DNA of 64,000 bases from Acanthacorydalis orientalis (GCA_034766995.1 CM068316.1:27926606-27990605); one strand, 5' to 3'; shown: positions 1-13,667, counted from the first letter of the stretch. A program made the numbers and translations. Notes: generated by a model not told the origin, from the sequence alone.

Positions 1-1922
1 ATCATATTTATATTTTTATCATCTTGTGTAGCACTTGCTGGAAAATATACGTAAAAATTTTTTAATAAAAAGTTATTATAAGTAAACACTTTTCACAAGT
101 AAACGCTAGACAAATTATTTGTAAAATAACAAATTTATAAAGAATTGAACTTAAAAAAACTACGATACAATTAAAAACAATTCCAATAAAAACGGAACTA
201 CATGCGAAGTGTTTTAAAGTTCATTTTTCCCAAAGACAATAATGATAAAGAAATGGCATTCAACATAATGTCTTTTCTTAAATATAAATGTCTTTGAAAA
301 GTTTGTGCAAAGTATATTTAAGAGATCTAACCATTAACAAAGCCGTTTGCGTAGAAATAAAAGCTATTAAAAACACGAATTCCATGAAAAATGAATTTAG
401 TGGTAATATTCTCCTTAAGCTTCATTAATCGATTCTAAGTTTTTCGCAAGTGTTATCTTAAATTTGATCATTCCTGTAGCTCACTGTGAAATTCAATAAT
501 AAAATAACACTGTTGTCGTCGTTTATGAATCTATTTTTGTAACGGTCTTAAAATACAGATTAGAATCCAAGAACTTCTCTTTCATTAAAGAATTTGGAAA
601 ATGAATTCATTTTGATTATTCAACTGTCAATTTATCAAAATAAACATTATATTTCAGTGCACTTTTATTTCATAACTTATTAAAATATTTAAGCAGTAAC
701 GAACAATGTATGGATATAAACAACAAAAAAAAAACATCATTTATAAAAAAGTACGCTTTTTTAATATATTTGTAGCAAGTAATAAAGTTTTTGTGCAATT
801 GGAAGTTAAATAAGATATAAAATAAAAAAATCTGTCATCTACTGCTAACACAAATATAAAAACAATTTATTTCAACCAAAATTTTGAAATAAAATCAACA
901 ACAAATACGAGGAAGTAATTTATATACAAGAATAATATTTCAAATAGTACTTATGCAAGTTAATATGCACACATATGTACAACAACATACATATATATAT
1001 ATACATACATGTGAGTGTGTTACGGTTCATTTGTAAATACAGTAATGTACAATACAATGACCGCTTACATGGGTGAATATTCCAAATGGGAAATATTCCA
1101 TTGTCTGATAACATTTACCGGTAAATGTATACAACTGTCTACTGTATGCATTTACCAACAATGTTTGGTTAATGCGGAATGCATAGACTGATGTAATAAA
1201 ATTTGTGTAATTATATTTTCTTGGAGGTTATATTTTTTAAAAGCAACAGCAAGTCAAACTGGTCGTATAAAGTTACGACAGGTTAGTCAATTTACATCAA
1301 ACTGGATCACGCTAAATCATTTTAGGTCTAAATTGATCAAGATAGATCGGAATTAGTCATCATAGGTCAAGGTAAGTCAAAGGAAGAATGTATAATTCGT
1401 CAGGATTGTTCAAACAAAAAGTATGGGAGTTTTATTGTTGTACTTGACTAAGAGTACCAGGTTTTTTGAAACTTTTCCTAGCAAATAAAAACAGGTTGAT
1501 AATAGAAAGAAAATACAAGAAAATTTAAATTATATATTGACATTCAGAGAATAAAAGCCCCAGTAATAGCCAAAACTAGAAGTATTTCTACAAAGAAGAA
1601 TATAAGAACAGTTAAAATTTTTAAGCTAAACTAAAAAAAAAGTAAAAAGTAATAAAGGTCAAGTCGGGATCAGTCAGTGAAATCAAAGCAGTACCAAAAA
1701 TACTGACGTATAAGAGATTCATTATTTGCAATTACTTATATTGTAAAAAAGCCATTACTGTGAGCAAAACAAATCTAAATTGAGATCAAAATTAAAAAAT
1801 AATATCGCATGTTTTTATGTCCCCATATTATGTTTTACGAGCTCAGACTAATAAAAATAATCTAAAATAAACATCAATTTCATAAATCATATGCTTAAAA
1901 AAGTTACTCATTTTTTTATTCA

Positions 1923-1925
<3 letters not shown>
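1..1925. other. AT-rich non-coding stretch
   Basis: No coding signal was recognised. There is a perfect 18-base palindrome at 1111-1128 (ACATTTACCGGTAAATGT). Positions 1250-1380 carry a loose run of GTCA-like words, including AGGTCA and AAGTCA four bases apart at 1364-1379. The short ORF on the minus strand at 920-1114 looks like chance translation of simple sequence. Confidence 0.5.
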
Positions 1926-1983
<58 letters not shown>

Positions 1984-2091
1984 ATATATATATATGAATA
2001 TATATATATATATATATATAGATGAATATATATATATATATGAATATATATATATATATATATATATGAATATATATATATATATATATAT
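1926..2091. repeat. Compound (AT)n microsatellite with GAATAT interruptions
   Basis: A pure AT run of about 55 bases is followed by four AT blocks separated by ATGAAT or GATGAAT units, giving a higher-order repeat of roughly 20-28 bases. This suggests slippage plus later duplication of an interrupted unit. Confidence 0.95.
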
Positions 2092-2339
2092 GATAAGTAA
2101 TGAAATAATATATAAATAGCAGTTATATCATGGTATTAATCCAATATATAGGAGACATATCAACAATAATTGTCTACTGACGAACATTTTTATAATCAGG
2201 TATGAATAATATCTAAATATATTCAGCTCAATGATTTGACACAAATAAGTAGCCAAAATACGACCAATTATAATGTATTTTATTGTTCATCGAGGCAAAT
2301 ACTTTTTTTCATTCTAGTGAACATTAAATGTTGTTTAAA

Positions 2340-2503
2340 GTTGTTTAAAAAAAACATTATAAAATTATTTTCATTCAATCCCTTGACTTTTTCGGAATAA
2401 CTAAGAAAGTGATCATTAAAGCTTGTTTATAGTTGTCTAAAAAAAACATTATAAAATTATTTTCATTTAATACCTTAACTTTTTACGGAATAACTAAGAA
2501 AAT
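2340..2503. repeat. Two-copy tandem duplication, period 92 bases
   Basis: The stretch starting GTTGTTTAAAAAAAACATTA at 2340 recurs at 2432 with a few substitutions, and both copies end in CGGAATAACTAAGAAA. Similarity covers about 70 bases of each 92-base unit. No mobile-element ends were recognised. Confidence 0.85.
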
Positions 2504-2978
2504 TATAAACAACTGGTGAGAGAGCACTTGAACAGATGGCCAATGTTAAATAGATGATAAAAAAAATCAAAACTTACATACATACTTATACATATGTGTA
2601 TATATATATATATAAAATATTAGTAACATATATACCAAAACTAAACACTATTTATTAAAATAATTCGTTAGTATCTAGATGAAAAGCGAAATTTACTTCA
2701 ATTTATCATTTTTTATTTAACATAAAATTATAACTCATTATCTTATTTTACATATTTTTTAATTATTATAATGATAAAAAAACGAACTCGTTTATAATTC
2801 TTCCTCTGTAAGAAAAAGAATTTTACTACTTTTTGAATATTCTTTACCTTAAAAAATAACACAGAAAAATATTTCATCAATCAAAAAATACGTTTCAATT
2901 AACTACAACTAAAACTTCTTGAAAAATTAAAAAAAAATCATTTGAAGTGTTTTACAAATCGGGTCAAACAAATGAGAA

Positions 2979-3012
2979 TATATATATATATATATTAGAG
3001 ATTGTTTTATTT

Positions 3013-3051
<39 letters not shown>
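2979..3051. repeat. Two neighbouring (AT)n tracts
   Basis: AT runs at 2979-2995 and 3017-3051 are split by about 20 bases of non-repeat sequence. Confidence 0.9.
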
Positions 3052-3057
<6 letters not shown>

Positions 3058-3999
3058 ATTTTTAATGAAATATATATAAAAATAATATACAAGAAATGAT
3101 ATTTGCATCAAATAAATTGTATGTTCTTATATAAAACATTTTTAGACTTCGAATCGCATATCCTTAAAAATCCGTAAAGTATTTCTTGACACAAAGATTT
3201 CCTTATTGACAAATGACAACTTCTTAAATCGCAAATAGGTGAGATGAAAACACTATATAGTACTAGAAATAAATACTCTATCTAGATATGTCTACTAAGT
3301 CATTCCTCAGATATCTAAAATTGAGTCAATTAAGTGTGTAATATTTTAGAACGACTAAAAAATTTAAGGTATATTAATCACTGTATGATTATCACCTGTC
3401 TATAAAAATCAGCTATATTAATGATCGGTTTAAATCAATTTGAAAATAATCTTCTCTAGACAGAGAATTGACGGAAATGAAAATAAAAATTCAATAAATT
3501 TAAACTTCGCGTTTAACGATGATAAAAACGATGAATAATTTATTGGCAAATATCGTTCGTTATGATAAAATTTTAATAACGTCAGGTATGTAAATAAAAG
3601 AACCGAATTTATTATTAAAAAGGAAATAGAAATATTGAAGGACCAATAATCTGTGTGAAGTGAAAGAAAATTCATTATAAAATATATATCATTATTTTTC
3701 CAATCATTTTATTAACTTTCAATATTGAAGCATCTATTTATATCACAGGCAATAATTAAATAAAAACAAAATAACGTATCATTATTATTAAGCGTGATAA
3801 AACAAATATATCATTTTTTAAAAAAAGTAATTGTTATCAACATTAATTTCGTACACAAAAATTAAGTCCAATTCGTAAAGTACAGGCATTTGTGTCACAT
3901 TTTTTGTTATTTACAAATAATTTATAATTTTTAAAAGACTGATGCAATGTCATGCATTTCCTTATAAATAACTTACACACATACATACATACTCTAAAT
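3052..3999. other. AT-rich stretch, nothing recognised
   Basis: Only short frames occur (for example minus 3430-3675, low-complexity Phe/Leu/Ser). None resembles a protein I know. Confidence 0.5.
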
Positions 4000-5124
4000 C
4001 AGGGGTCTCCAAACTACGGCCCGCGAAAGGTTTTTATATGATCCGCGAACACATTGGATATTATATACAGGCTTCCATTTTTTACTAATATAATTGAACA
4101 TTACAATTGTCTAAATGTAAACCTACAAGGAAAGGGAAAACTTGTACACGAAGTATTTTCCGGTCTTAAGTCTTTCCACGTAAAACTGTAATTATAAAAT
4201 ATTTTGTGTAACAAAATATTTTCTCGCATTTTCCCTACTGTGACTATTTTTGGAAAAATACGTCGACAGAATTTAATTTTTGTGTCAAACTTTGTGTTGA
4301 CAAAATTATTTTGGTACAAAATAAACTAAACATTCTCTTGAATGGTTTTTACTAACATGAAAAATCCTTTATTTTGCTTTAAAATCCCTTTAGTGTTTTT
4401 GATGATGTCGATGCAAATATGCAATTAGAGTTAATAGATTTGAAAACTGATGCTACATTATATGATGATACATGATGCTGATGATACATGATGCTACATC
4501 ACTATTTCCCAATGAAAACTTAATTAGATTCTATTCTTTATTTCCAAAAAATAAATACAGCAATATTAAGAACTTTACAAGGAAAATGATCGCCATATTC
4601 GGTACCACATATATTTGATCAGACATTCTCTAGAATGAAGTATATTAAATCAAAAACCAATCAAGATAGGCAGATAACCATTTGAAAGATTTTTAAAAAA
4701 TAGATGTTTCGAACTTGCCACCAAATATTGAAGAAATAATTCAAAGATCAACAAAGCAGGTTCATTCTTTGTATTACAGTTTTTTAATATTCATGTCATT
4801 CTTGAGGTATCGATTTGATACAACCTTTATTCTTGAGGTACTTTTTTTAAAACTGTACATTTAAATAAATAAAAATGCTTTCTTTTCTTATACCTATTTT
4901 CTTGCCAAACAACCTTTTCTTCGCAATATTTAATGATTGTTGTGCATATTTGATATATTTGCAATCTTTTATTTTCATATGAATAAAAACTTTCACTTAT
5001 TCATTTCTTAGTATCCTATATATAATTATAGGAAAATAGAATGCATGTTCTTTTAGATCCGGCGTGCCTAACACTTTCCATGTACTTATGAGGTCCTCCT
5101 CTCTAAAAGGTTTGGGGACCCCTG
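4000..5124 (+). mobile_element. hAT-superfamily DNA transposon relic with TIRs and 8-bp TSD
   Basis: The left end CAGGGGTCTCCAAACTACGG at 4000 is mirrored by the right end, whose reverse complement starts CAGGGGTCCCCAAAC at 5124. The flanking 8-mers are CTCTAAAT (3992-3999) and ATCTAAGT (5125-5132), which agree at 6 of 8 positions. An 8-bp target duplication with CAG-type ends is the hAT hallmark. The 1.1-kb body is too short for a full transposase, but the C-terminal part of one can be read on the plus strand. It is therefore an internally deleted, decayed copy. The second hAT element of the window (15464-16404) has different termini but a related transposase. Confidence 0.85.
4375..4770 (+). 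pseudogene. hAT transposase C-terminal (dimerisation) region, decayed
   Basis: Read with frameshifts, the plus strand gives NPFSVFDDVDANMQLELIDL at 4376-4445. It then gives a broken MIAIFGTTYI segment followed by DQTFSRMKYIKSK near 4620-4655, and finally a PNIEEIIQ-like tail. In complete hAT proteins of the GTF2IRD2/ZMYM/EPM2AIP1-like group these blocks form the C-terminal dimerisation region (NPF..D, LQ.ELI.LQ, MFGSTY.CEQTFS.MK..KS). Several stops and at least two frameshifts show that it is dead. The N-terminal zinc finger and most of the catalytic core are absent. Confidence 0.75.
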
Positions 5125-6454
5125 ATCTAAGTTAGAGGGAATTTCACACAATCTACAATTAGTTAGTCGGTAATGAAATAAATGTGAAGGAAACTAATTT
5201 AATGAAAACATTTGTAAAAAAGTATTATTGCATAGTGAATTTACTGTAATCACTTAAAAATTAATATTTTCGTAAGAGCCTACATTAGTTTTTATCTTAG
5301 AAATATTAAATTGCTTGTTAATGCTTACTTTATTAATGTATTAAACTCTTTTTACATTTTACCATTTTGTCCATAAAAATAACAACAATTATTAAAGATT
5401 AAGAAAAAAGATTTAAATAAAGATTAAAAGAGATAATAAAGAACAATAATAAAGATTTAAAATTCGACAATAAAAAGTAATTTTTACAAGAGTCTTCAGT
5501 TAGATAATATGCATTTTTTGCTATTTAAAATACTTATTAAAGTAATAAAAAAAATACATAAAAATTACTTTTTTTTCTAAATGATATTTTTTCGGAAATA
5601 TTTAACACCTAATTTTTCTTTACGATATATATAGAATAATTCTATTCCGCTTATTTTTAAACACAATCACTTATTTTAATATATTGTTTTTTCAGTGTTT
5701 TTTAATTCAATATTTATTCTTTCTTACTTGTTTATCCTATAAAGAACAGTCCTTAAGGTACATTATTCGTTATAATTAAGTATTTGTTTATAAAAATATG
5801 AAGTTTTGAATTTGTTTGTTTTAATTATTTAAAGCCTCTTTTAAATGAGTATTTTCGATAATCGATAATTTATTCAATATATGTATGTATTAAGTAGCAC
5901 TAATTAATAAACATCCATAAAATAAATACTTTTATATTAATTAAAAAATTACTATATTCCTAGTATTTCAACATCGTCAATATTTCACAAACCACTTGTG
6001 TTCATACTTCAGATGAAATATCTGAGAAAAATAAATTCTTATGGAAGGAATTTTTATACATTCCTAACACTATTATTCGAAATACAAAACGTTACCTCTA
6101 ACTTTTTTAAATATATATTACTTCCAAGATATAAAAACCAAAATGTAAAATCAAATTATACACACTATTCTACAAGCTTAAACATTAACTTTAATCTCAT
6201 GATAGTATCATAATTTATATAAACAGAGATTTCTTTTATTTACTTATAAGTAATATTTCTTATGCTACTAGATTCATCTACTTCACAACATCATTTGTAC
6301 TATGATAAATGACAAAGAATTTTATTAGAAAATCAAAAATTAAAATATATCATTTCATTAAAGTGTCCCTAGTATTTAAAAATATTTAATATATATATAT
6401 ATAGGAAAGAAACAAACATTTCCGCTCTAAAATATCTAAATTATATCATTAGCC
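5125..6454. other. AT-rich stretch, nothing recognised
   Basis: Low-complexity AT-rich DNA. The open frame at 5998-6213 has no recognisable domain and no splice context that would make it a gene. Confidence 0.5.
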
Positions 6455-7905
6455 TTTGTCAATCCATTGTTGAGACCACTTCCATGATTTTCCATTCTGT
6501 ACAATTGAATACCTCTCTTTTCCACTGATTTACAATAAAAATGTTAATTGCCTTATCCAACCTGTTCGTTAGTCTCTTTTTTGGTCTTTTTATATTCCTT
6601 AGTTCTCAGTTAATAATTTCTGTTGCCCATCGGTTGTCTTCTCTTATAACATTCCATTCTTCTATTTTAGACTCTTTACTCTTTTTACTACGCCTGTCTG
6701 TTTTCGTACCCATTCTATTCTTTTACTGTCTCTTCTTGTTATTCCTAGCATGCACCTTTACATACTTCTCTGTGTTGTTTGGAGTCTTTAAATGATTTTG
6801 GCATTAAGCATTCATGTTTTCGCTGCTGTATGCAATGACTACTAGTATACATTGATCAAATACTTTTTTTTCTTCAAACAGAGTGGAATTGTTAAATTAA
6901 ATATCGAAACATTTCGTCCAAATAAGCTCCATCCCATTTTTATTCTCCTGTTTACTTTTTCAATGAATGATCCATCCTTATTGATAAGCTGGCCTATATA
7001 GACATACTTTTTCTATTTCTGTTCCTTTTATTTCAATTTTCTTCGGGCTGACAAACTCATTCAACAACACTTATTTTTGCGTGGTTTATGTTTCAGTCAA
7101 TTTTTTAACTGGCATCACCTCATTCTTCTATCCTCTTCTGTAGCTATTCCGTAGTACTTACGAGGATAACGTTATCATTAACTAACCGGAGGTGGCTTAA
7201 TCTTGCACCTTTTATTTTGATTCCTTTATCTTCTGATTTGAATAGTTCTTCTAATGATACAGTAAATAATTTCGGCGACATTGCATCTCCCTGTCTTATA
7301 CTTTTCTCGATTTTTATCTTTTTTGTTACTTCCTGTAGCTTGACCGCCAAGGTTGCATTCTTGTAGATGTTATCTATCAACTCGATGTATACGTCCTGTA
7401 TGCCCTGGTTCTTCAATGCAGATATGAACAATGACGTGATAATAGAGTCGAATACCTTTTTCTAGGATATAAATCTAAGATATACTGGTATTTGTATTTA
7501 TTTGACCAGTTCGTTACTTCCCTCACTACTCAAATATGATTAATTGTACTAAATCCGCTTCGAAATCCTGCTTTTTCTCTTGACTGAGCGAAAACTAACT
7601 GCGCTTATAGACGTTTTGAATTTTTTTTTGTAAAGATCTTATTTATTGTAGGTAGCAGACTAATTGGCCGGTACTTTTTTAAATTCTCTTTATCTACTTT
7701 CTTGTGTAGAAGAATTACGGTGGCTTCATTCCATTTATCTGGAATAGTTCTTTTATTTATACACGATGTGAATATATCGGCGAGAACTTTTTCAGTTTTT
7801 TTTGCTACCAACTTGAAGATTTTTACTATTAATCCATCATTCCCTCCTCCTCTTCCATTTTTCATATTCTTTATGGTATGAGACCTCTTTTTATTTTACT
7901 AAAAT
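6455..7905 (-). pseudogene. LINE (non-LTR retrotransposon) reverse transcriptase relic, 5'-truncated
   Basis: Reading right to left, MKNGRGGGNDGLIVKIFKL and ATVILLHKKVDKENLKKYRP at 7605-7865 are the fingers of a LINE reverse transcriptase. Between the two longer frames, KAGFRSGFSTINHI can be read out of frame near 7530-7590. Next come IRQGDAMSPKLF and LSHLRLVNDNVILVS (7144-7431), where the catalytic FADD box has become LVND, so the first catalytic Asp is lost. A YVYIGQLINKDGSFIEK block at 6900-7000 and a broken WKREVFNCTEWK tail near 6490 complete the usual C-terminal order of the RTE/endonuclease-reverse-transcriptase type. The endonuclease domain is missing, as in typical 5' truncation. Stops and frameshifts are numerous. 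The clade (RTE or a relative) is an inference. Confidence 0.85.
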
Positions 7906-8183
7906 CTGTTTAAAACTTACATGATGTACCTTCATGTGTTATAATGATTATAATAGTAATAACTCCTGTATCTTACAGGTATTGTACCGAATATAGAAAT
8001 TAAATAATTTTACATTTAATTAAATATAAATTTTACTAATTTACTGAAAATTTTGAAAAATATATATTATATGTGCTACCTGGTATATAATTTAAAAAAC
8101 TAGTCATTACTCATTATTATCAATTATTTTTAAAATTATTATAAATATGGATCATTTTTGCTAATTTTCGACGTACTTCAAGT

Positions 8184-8227
<44 letters not shown>

Positions 8228-8451
8228 TTCAAACAAATGCATGACATGTAAATATTAACATTGTATTATTTCTCTCTTATTTTAATTGATTAATTTTTTT
8301 ATGTACTATATATACATTCAAAAGAACAATGATAAATAAAATCTATCTAATATATAAAATATACATCTTTCCATATCTATATTAACATATAAAATCTCTT
8401 GTCTACTATTTTTTGATAATTATGTTTTTAAATTCGAATTAATATTTCAAA

Positions 8452-8504
<53 letters not shown>

Positions 8505-9849
8505 TACACACCTAATTGAATTTAGTTGTGAAAATCACGGATATAACGAATTCAGGTCTGAAATTTATATGCATTTTAGTTCGCGCATATCTCAACACAA
8601 ACAATAACTTTATAACGAACTCTTTTCACAAACATACTGAATAAATTTGCTCTTCACTACGTACTTTATTCTGTGCCTCATTGCCCAAATCTATGACGCT
8701 ATATACATTTTATTACTTTTTATCTGTTGACACAAACAAAATGGCTTTTAATCCAATGAAGTTTCAGGATAGATTAAAGAGATATAAAAGTTAAATATTT
8801 AAAACAATCATCAATTTTACAGACTATTAGTAACAAAGATTAACATGTTAGTTTTAAATTATTGGTGTATCATTTTTTATTATTCTTGTTTTCTCTCTAT
8901 ACTTTTATTAGTTCAATTTGTAAATACATATTATGTATAACATGTATTAAATGAAACTATATATTTTGATATTATTTCTATGTATGTTAGCATGCATTAC
9001 TTTAAAATTTGTCATTCAGTATTGGTGTTATTGTATATTTCGCAGTCTAATGGCAGCAGAATGTCAGTCAAAATAATATTAAACAATTTCTTAAAACTTA
9101 ATTCCGTATTAAAATTGAAAAGACAGGTAAACTGATTTTCATCAAACAACGAAAATATGTCAAAAATAAATCATTGGAAGATGTTCGACCAATGAAACAC
9201 ACACAAAGTAGACGAGATCTAATTTTATACGACAATGTCGATTTATTAAATAAGTTAATATAATTTATTTAATAAATTTCTTACATAAGATTCCAAATAA
9301 AAGATAAGTAAAATTTTTATTTTTTGTTTTTATACTTTACATAATTTTCTGAATATAGAAAAATATGTTTTATTTTCACCGTCTAAATAAATTATATTTC
9401 TTTATAAAAAATTAAACGATCTCAATTTTTACATGTGATGTTTATTTAATAGAATGCGATTTCCATTACGTGGGATTTCTATGGGGAATGAAATTTCTGC
9501 GTTATACGAAAATTACTCGTATATCATGTAAGTATGTAATATAAAATGGATACATAAATATACATTAAAAAATGTTTGTAAAAATATAACCATATCTGAA
9601 ATGTAACACTTTTTACATAATTTATAAAAAGCAAATTGTTGGAGATTAGCGTGTGTTTTAATAAATTCGGTATAAATATATATGTTAGATGTACAGGCAA
9701 AGAATGTTGTTTTTACAATAACCATTTTCAATGGCCAGTTGTACTGTGTCTGCCAATCGGTCATCACGTATTTTGTGTCATATCGTTGTGTAAACATCTC
9801 GAAATTATATTTTAATATTTTAAAAGTAAAACAGTATACCCAACAGCAA
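7906..9849. other. AT-rich stretch with two (AT)n tracts
   Basis: The (AT)n runs lie at 8190-8225 and 8457-8501. The ORFs near 9513-9909 overlap on opposite strands and resemble nothing I know. Confidence 0.55.
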
Positions 9850-10500
9850 TGGACGGGTTTATTCAGAGTGACGAATTTATTCGCAATTGTATGTTATTTC
9901 AATTTTTGAAGAAAGAGAACGCAAAAAATGCAACTAAAACATTTGCAACATATTAGGCGATCTTTAGATGTTCGAAAATGTCACGGATGGTTTAAAACGT
10001 TCCGATTATGAATTTTTCATATAAAGAATAGTCCTAGCTGTGGAAGACCAAAAAAAGTGGATGAAGTCATATTAACTGCCGAAATTGATGAAAATCCAAC
10101 GATAACTATTAAAAAAATGGCTAACAATTTAGGATACTCTCGATCAAATCAAATGGACAGGAACACAAAAAAAAATATTGGTGTGCAGACAGGTAAAATT
10201 GATACCGCATCATCGAAGTGAAGACAACATGGGCGACTATAAGTTTCAAAAATCACAAAGGACAAAATTAAAAGCTTAGGATGGATAACAGTTCGACATC
10301 CACCGTACTCTCTAGATTACCATCTTTTCTGGTCAATGCAACATTTTTTAGATGGTAAAAATTTCAAAAGTTATGAAGAGTTTAAAAATATACTAGCTGA
10401 GTATTTTAATTCAAAGCGTCCTGATTTTTATAAAAGAAGAATTAAAATGTTGACTGAGAGATGGAGGAAGGTTGTATTTAACGAGGGGAATTATATTTGA
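9850..10500 (+). pseudogene. Mariner-like transposase, internally deleted relic
   Basis: The plus strand reads MDGFIQSDEFIRNCMLFQFL from 9850, then a helix-turn-helix-like stretch with CHGWFKTF and SPSCGRPKKVDEVILTAEID. After a jump, 10290-10500 gives VRHPPYSLDYHLFWSMQHFL and a normal C-terminus ending ERWRKVVFNEGNYI plus stop at 10500. The family pattern is HPPYSPDLAPSDYHLF, so the catalytic third Asp sits in DYH. The first two catalytic Asp blocks (GDE and HDNAR-like) are missing because roughly the middle third is gone. Several stops interrupt the first part. Terminal repeats were not located. Confidence 0.8.
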
Positions 10501-11180
10501 AATTAATTTATAATAAATTAATTTGTTAATGATATTTACTTGTTTCATTTAAAAAACGACATTCACTTCGGGTACTTCTAATATATCACACTCTTCTAGT
10601 AACAATTCTAATCAATTTATTTGAAATATCTGCCTCATATATAGATTTTGTCTTGTACATGATTAATATTAAATAAATATACTAACCATATCTCATTAAT
10701 AATTGGAAACTTACAAAATATTAGTATATCTATTAATTGTGTAATTATTAATATTTCTGATATGAAATAAAATGTATAGCAAAAAATAAAATAGTAAATG
10801 TTAATAAGTTTTAAATTAATATTCTTGTTAAATTTCTAGTCTGAATTTTGCTGTACAATTAAAAAAAACATGTTGAATTAGACAAATATTTATATATTAT
10901 TATTATTATAACTATAGAAAAAAGACTATCTATATATAAAAAAATGTTCCGTAAAATTTCAAAAAATGTACAAAAAAAATAAAAAAAGTGTAGAAATTTT
11001 GTATTAAATTATTATTAATTATTAACAATGATACCCGAAGTTACACGAAAAATTATGATATTGGTATCATAGCAACTGCAATGAAATATGCGACTTTTTA
11101 TATAACAACAACATCGCAATATACTTACGGGAGGAACACACTCACTAGCATTCAACAGCGAGAATGTTGATATAGATACA

Positions 11181-11183
<3 letters not shown>
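10501..11183. other. AT-rich stretch, nothing recognised
   Basis: No coding, RNA or mobile-element signal was seen. Confidence 0.5.

Positions 11184-11246
<63 letters not shown>
11184..11246. repeat. (AT)n microsatellite
   Basis: A pure AT run of about 60 bases that directly abuts the GC-rich left end of the candidate element starting at 11250. Confidence 0.95.
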
Positions 11247-11247
<1 letters not shown>

Positions 11248-11249
11248 TA

Positions 11250-11416
11250 GGGAGATTCACCCCCTGCTCGCTGTCCTCACCCCAACCCCCGGGCTTGCTG
11301 CGCTCGTCTACTTGTCATTATAAGCCTATACGTGTAACCAAATGAAAAAATAAATCCTTTTTTAAAATCATTCATATCTATATAATCATTATTACAAATA
11401 TATCGCAACGTAGTAG

Positions 11417-11479
<63 letters not shown>

Positions 11480-11714
11480 AGTATGTTTATATAATCAATA
11501 TCGCAGATATATCACAATGTGATGTGTTATGTATGTATATTTGTATGTCTATATAAACATTCTTGCAGATAAATTATTTTTTGCAACGTATTTGTTTTAT
11601 AAAGTTTTTTTATGAATAATTTTAACTTTATAAATATATAGAAATATACATTACAATATGGAGCGAATATATTCGTGATTAATACAAGTGAAGCGAGTAG
11701 AGGCGGATTCTCCC
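11250..11714. mobile_element. Candidate short element with imperfect terminal inverted repeats
   Basis: GGGAGATTCACCCCCTGCTC starts at 11250. The reverse complement of the sequence ending at 11714 starts GGGAGAATCCGCCTCTACTC. About 18 of 23 terminal positions agree, in a window where GC-rich words are rare. Inside lie a GC-rich segment (11260-11315) and an (AT)n run at 11419-11476. There is no coding capacity. It could be a non-autonomous element, or two inverted fragments of one repeat. No clear target duplication was found because the left flank is (AT)n. Confidence 0.4.
11419..11476. repeat. (AT)n microsatellite
   Basis: A pure AT run of about 58 bases inside the candidate element 11250-11714. 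Confidence 0.95.
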
Positions 11715-12576
11715 GGGTGTCGGCGAGCATAGAGTGTAGAAGGCAGAACCTACTGATAAATATATAAAATATTTTTTAAGAATGTATTATCAACTTGAAC
11801 ACCAACGATAAAACCATATTCAATCACTTAGCAACACTTTTAATATAAAAAAAAATTAATACAGAAATTGTGTTAAAAAATACTTCTGAATATAATCGCC
11901 GCCAAATATTTATTTTAACAAAAAAAAAAGATAAACTTATCTCGAATTCAGTAAATATGTACCTTTAAATGTAACAAAGTGTATACAATAACATGAATCT
12001 GTTTTTATGTATACATGTTGAACTTGGAATACTTTTTGAACTGTATATGTGTCACCAACCGCCTCTTGTTATAATATCACTAAAAACTTGATATAATATC
12101 ACTATACTATCACTTTCTTCCAAAAAGTTGTCTACCCTTAACCGGATATATAAAATAAAATTTATTTGAAAATTGAAGCTATTTGGTCGTCTAGTATCCA
12201 AGATTAAGTGAAATTAAATTAATAATACACTAGCATCAATTTAACTTTTGATTAAATTTTTTCTGAATATTTGGTCTTATCTTAATTTTGAAATGAAAAA
12301 AATAAGTATTTTGTATGTATGGACATTAATACAAAATACTGTCATAAATCTTGAATAACAGATAAAAAAAACTGGAATCGATTAATATAATTATTTATAT
12401 ATAAAAATGATAGTTTTCTACTTATATACAAATTATACTTTTACAGTGACCAAGTAAAACGCAAACAATCATAAATATTCTTCCACTGTTCATATTTTTT
12501 TTCACTACTATTGATTGTTTAACAAATTACGCTAGTAGGAAAAATAAAATATAACACATATTTAACTACATATGAT

Positions 12577-12581
<5 letters not shown>

Positions 12582-12642
<61 letters not shown>
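12582..12642. repeat. (AT)n microsatellite
   Basis: A pure AT run of about 60 bases. Confidence 0.95.
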
Positions 12643-12643
<1 letters not shown>

Positions 12644-13528
12644 TCGTATTTATGTAACTAAAAATACGAGTGTATTCTTTAATTACTTTACTGACTTCTA
12701 TTGCATAATTTCAGAACAGTTATTCATTTATTGAAAATGAAGATGTTACATAAACGTTCGAATTACATAAGCATAAGAGAGATAATAAATACAGAAATTA
12801 TCGCAAATATATGATAAATGTGTTTTACTATAGTAGATTTCCTATCAACCATATATTTGAATGTGCTATAGAATCAAAAAAATACCAAGCCACGTTCTCT
12901 CTATTCATTACTAGATTATTTTTCTTAATAAAATTTTGTGAACACAAAATGTAAATGCGATTAAATATTCTTAAATGTTAAAATAATGATTTGCTTTAAC
13001 ATAACAATGGGAAAAATGGCTAAATTGATAAAATTATTAATTTTTCACAGTAAATAATAAAGTTAGAAGCAAACAAAACAAGAAAACAAAAACTAATTAT
13101 TATAAATACATGACAGGTAAAATGAACTAAAATAATAAGTCATTAAAATTAACAACGATTGTTGATTTTGGTGCACTAAAACTCGGTTTACAAAAAATCT
13201 TTCCTAGAATATAAACATTTTTTTCGGAATAATACAATCACAATGGCCAAGTAGCCAAATAAAAATATTTATTGATAAGAGAAACAAACTTAGAAAAATA
13301 ATCTCTAAAAATGAATATTTAAACAAGGACTTTGATTTCTGAAAACAGATTTTTTCAATTCAGATGATAAGTTAATTAAAAGATAATCTAGAATAACCTT
13401 AATGAATAATTTTCATAAATAAATGTGTGCTTTTCACACTATATTTTTTTCCAATTGAAATTAATTATTATTCTTTTTGATAATGACTTATCAGCATTAC
13501 CAATCATTCTAAGAACACTAAACTGTAA

Positions 13529-13667
<139 letters not shown>

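Noticed and set aside
6541..6795. 84-codon plus-strand hydrophobic frame that looks like a membrane protein
   Set aside because: It is the opposite strand of the LINE reverse transcriptase C-terminal region, whose minus-strand reading explains the sequence better.
9513..9909. Two opposing frames of 94 and 75 codons
   Set aside because: They overlap on opposite strands. The right part of the plus frame shares its 3' end with the mariner relic start, and neither has a known motif.
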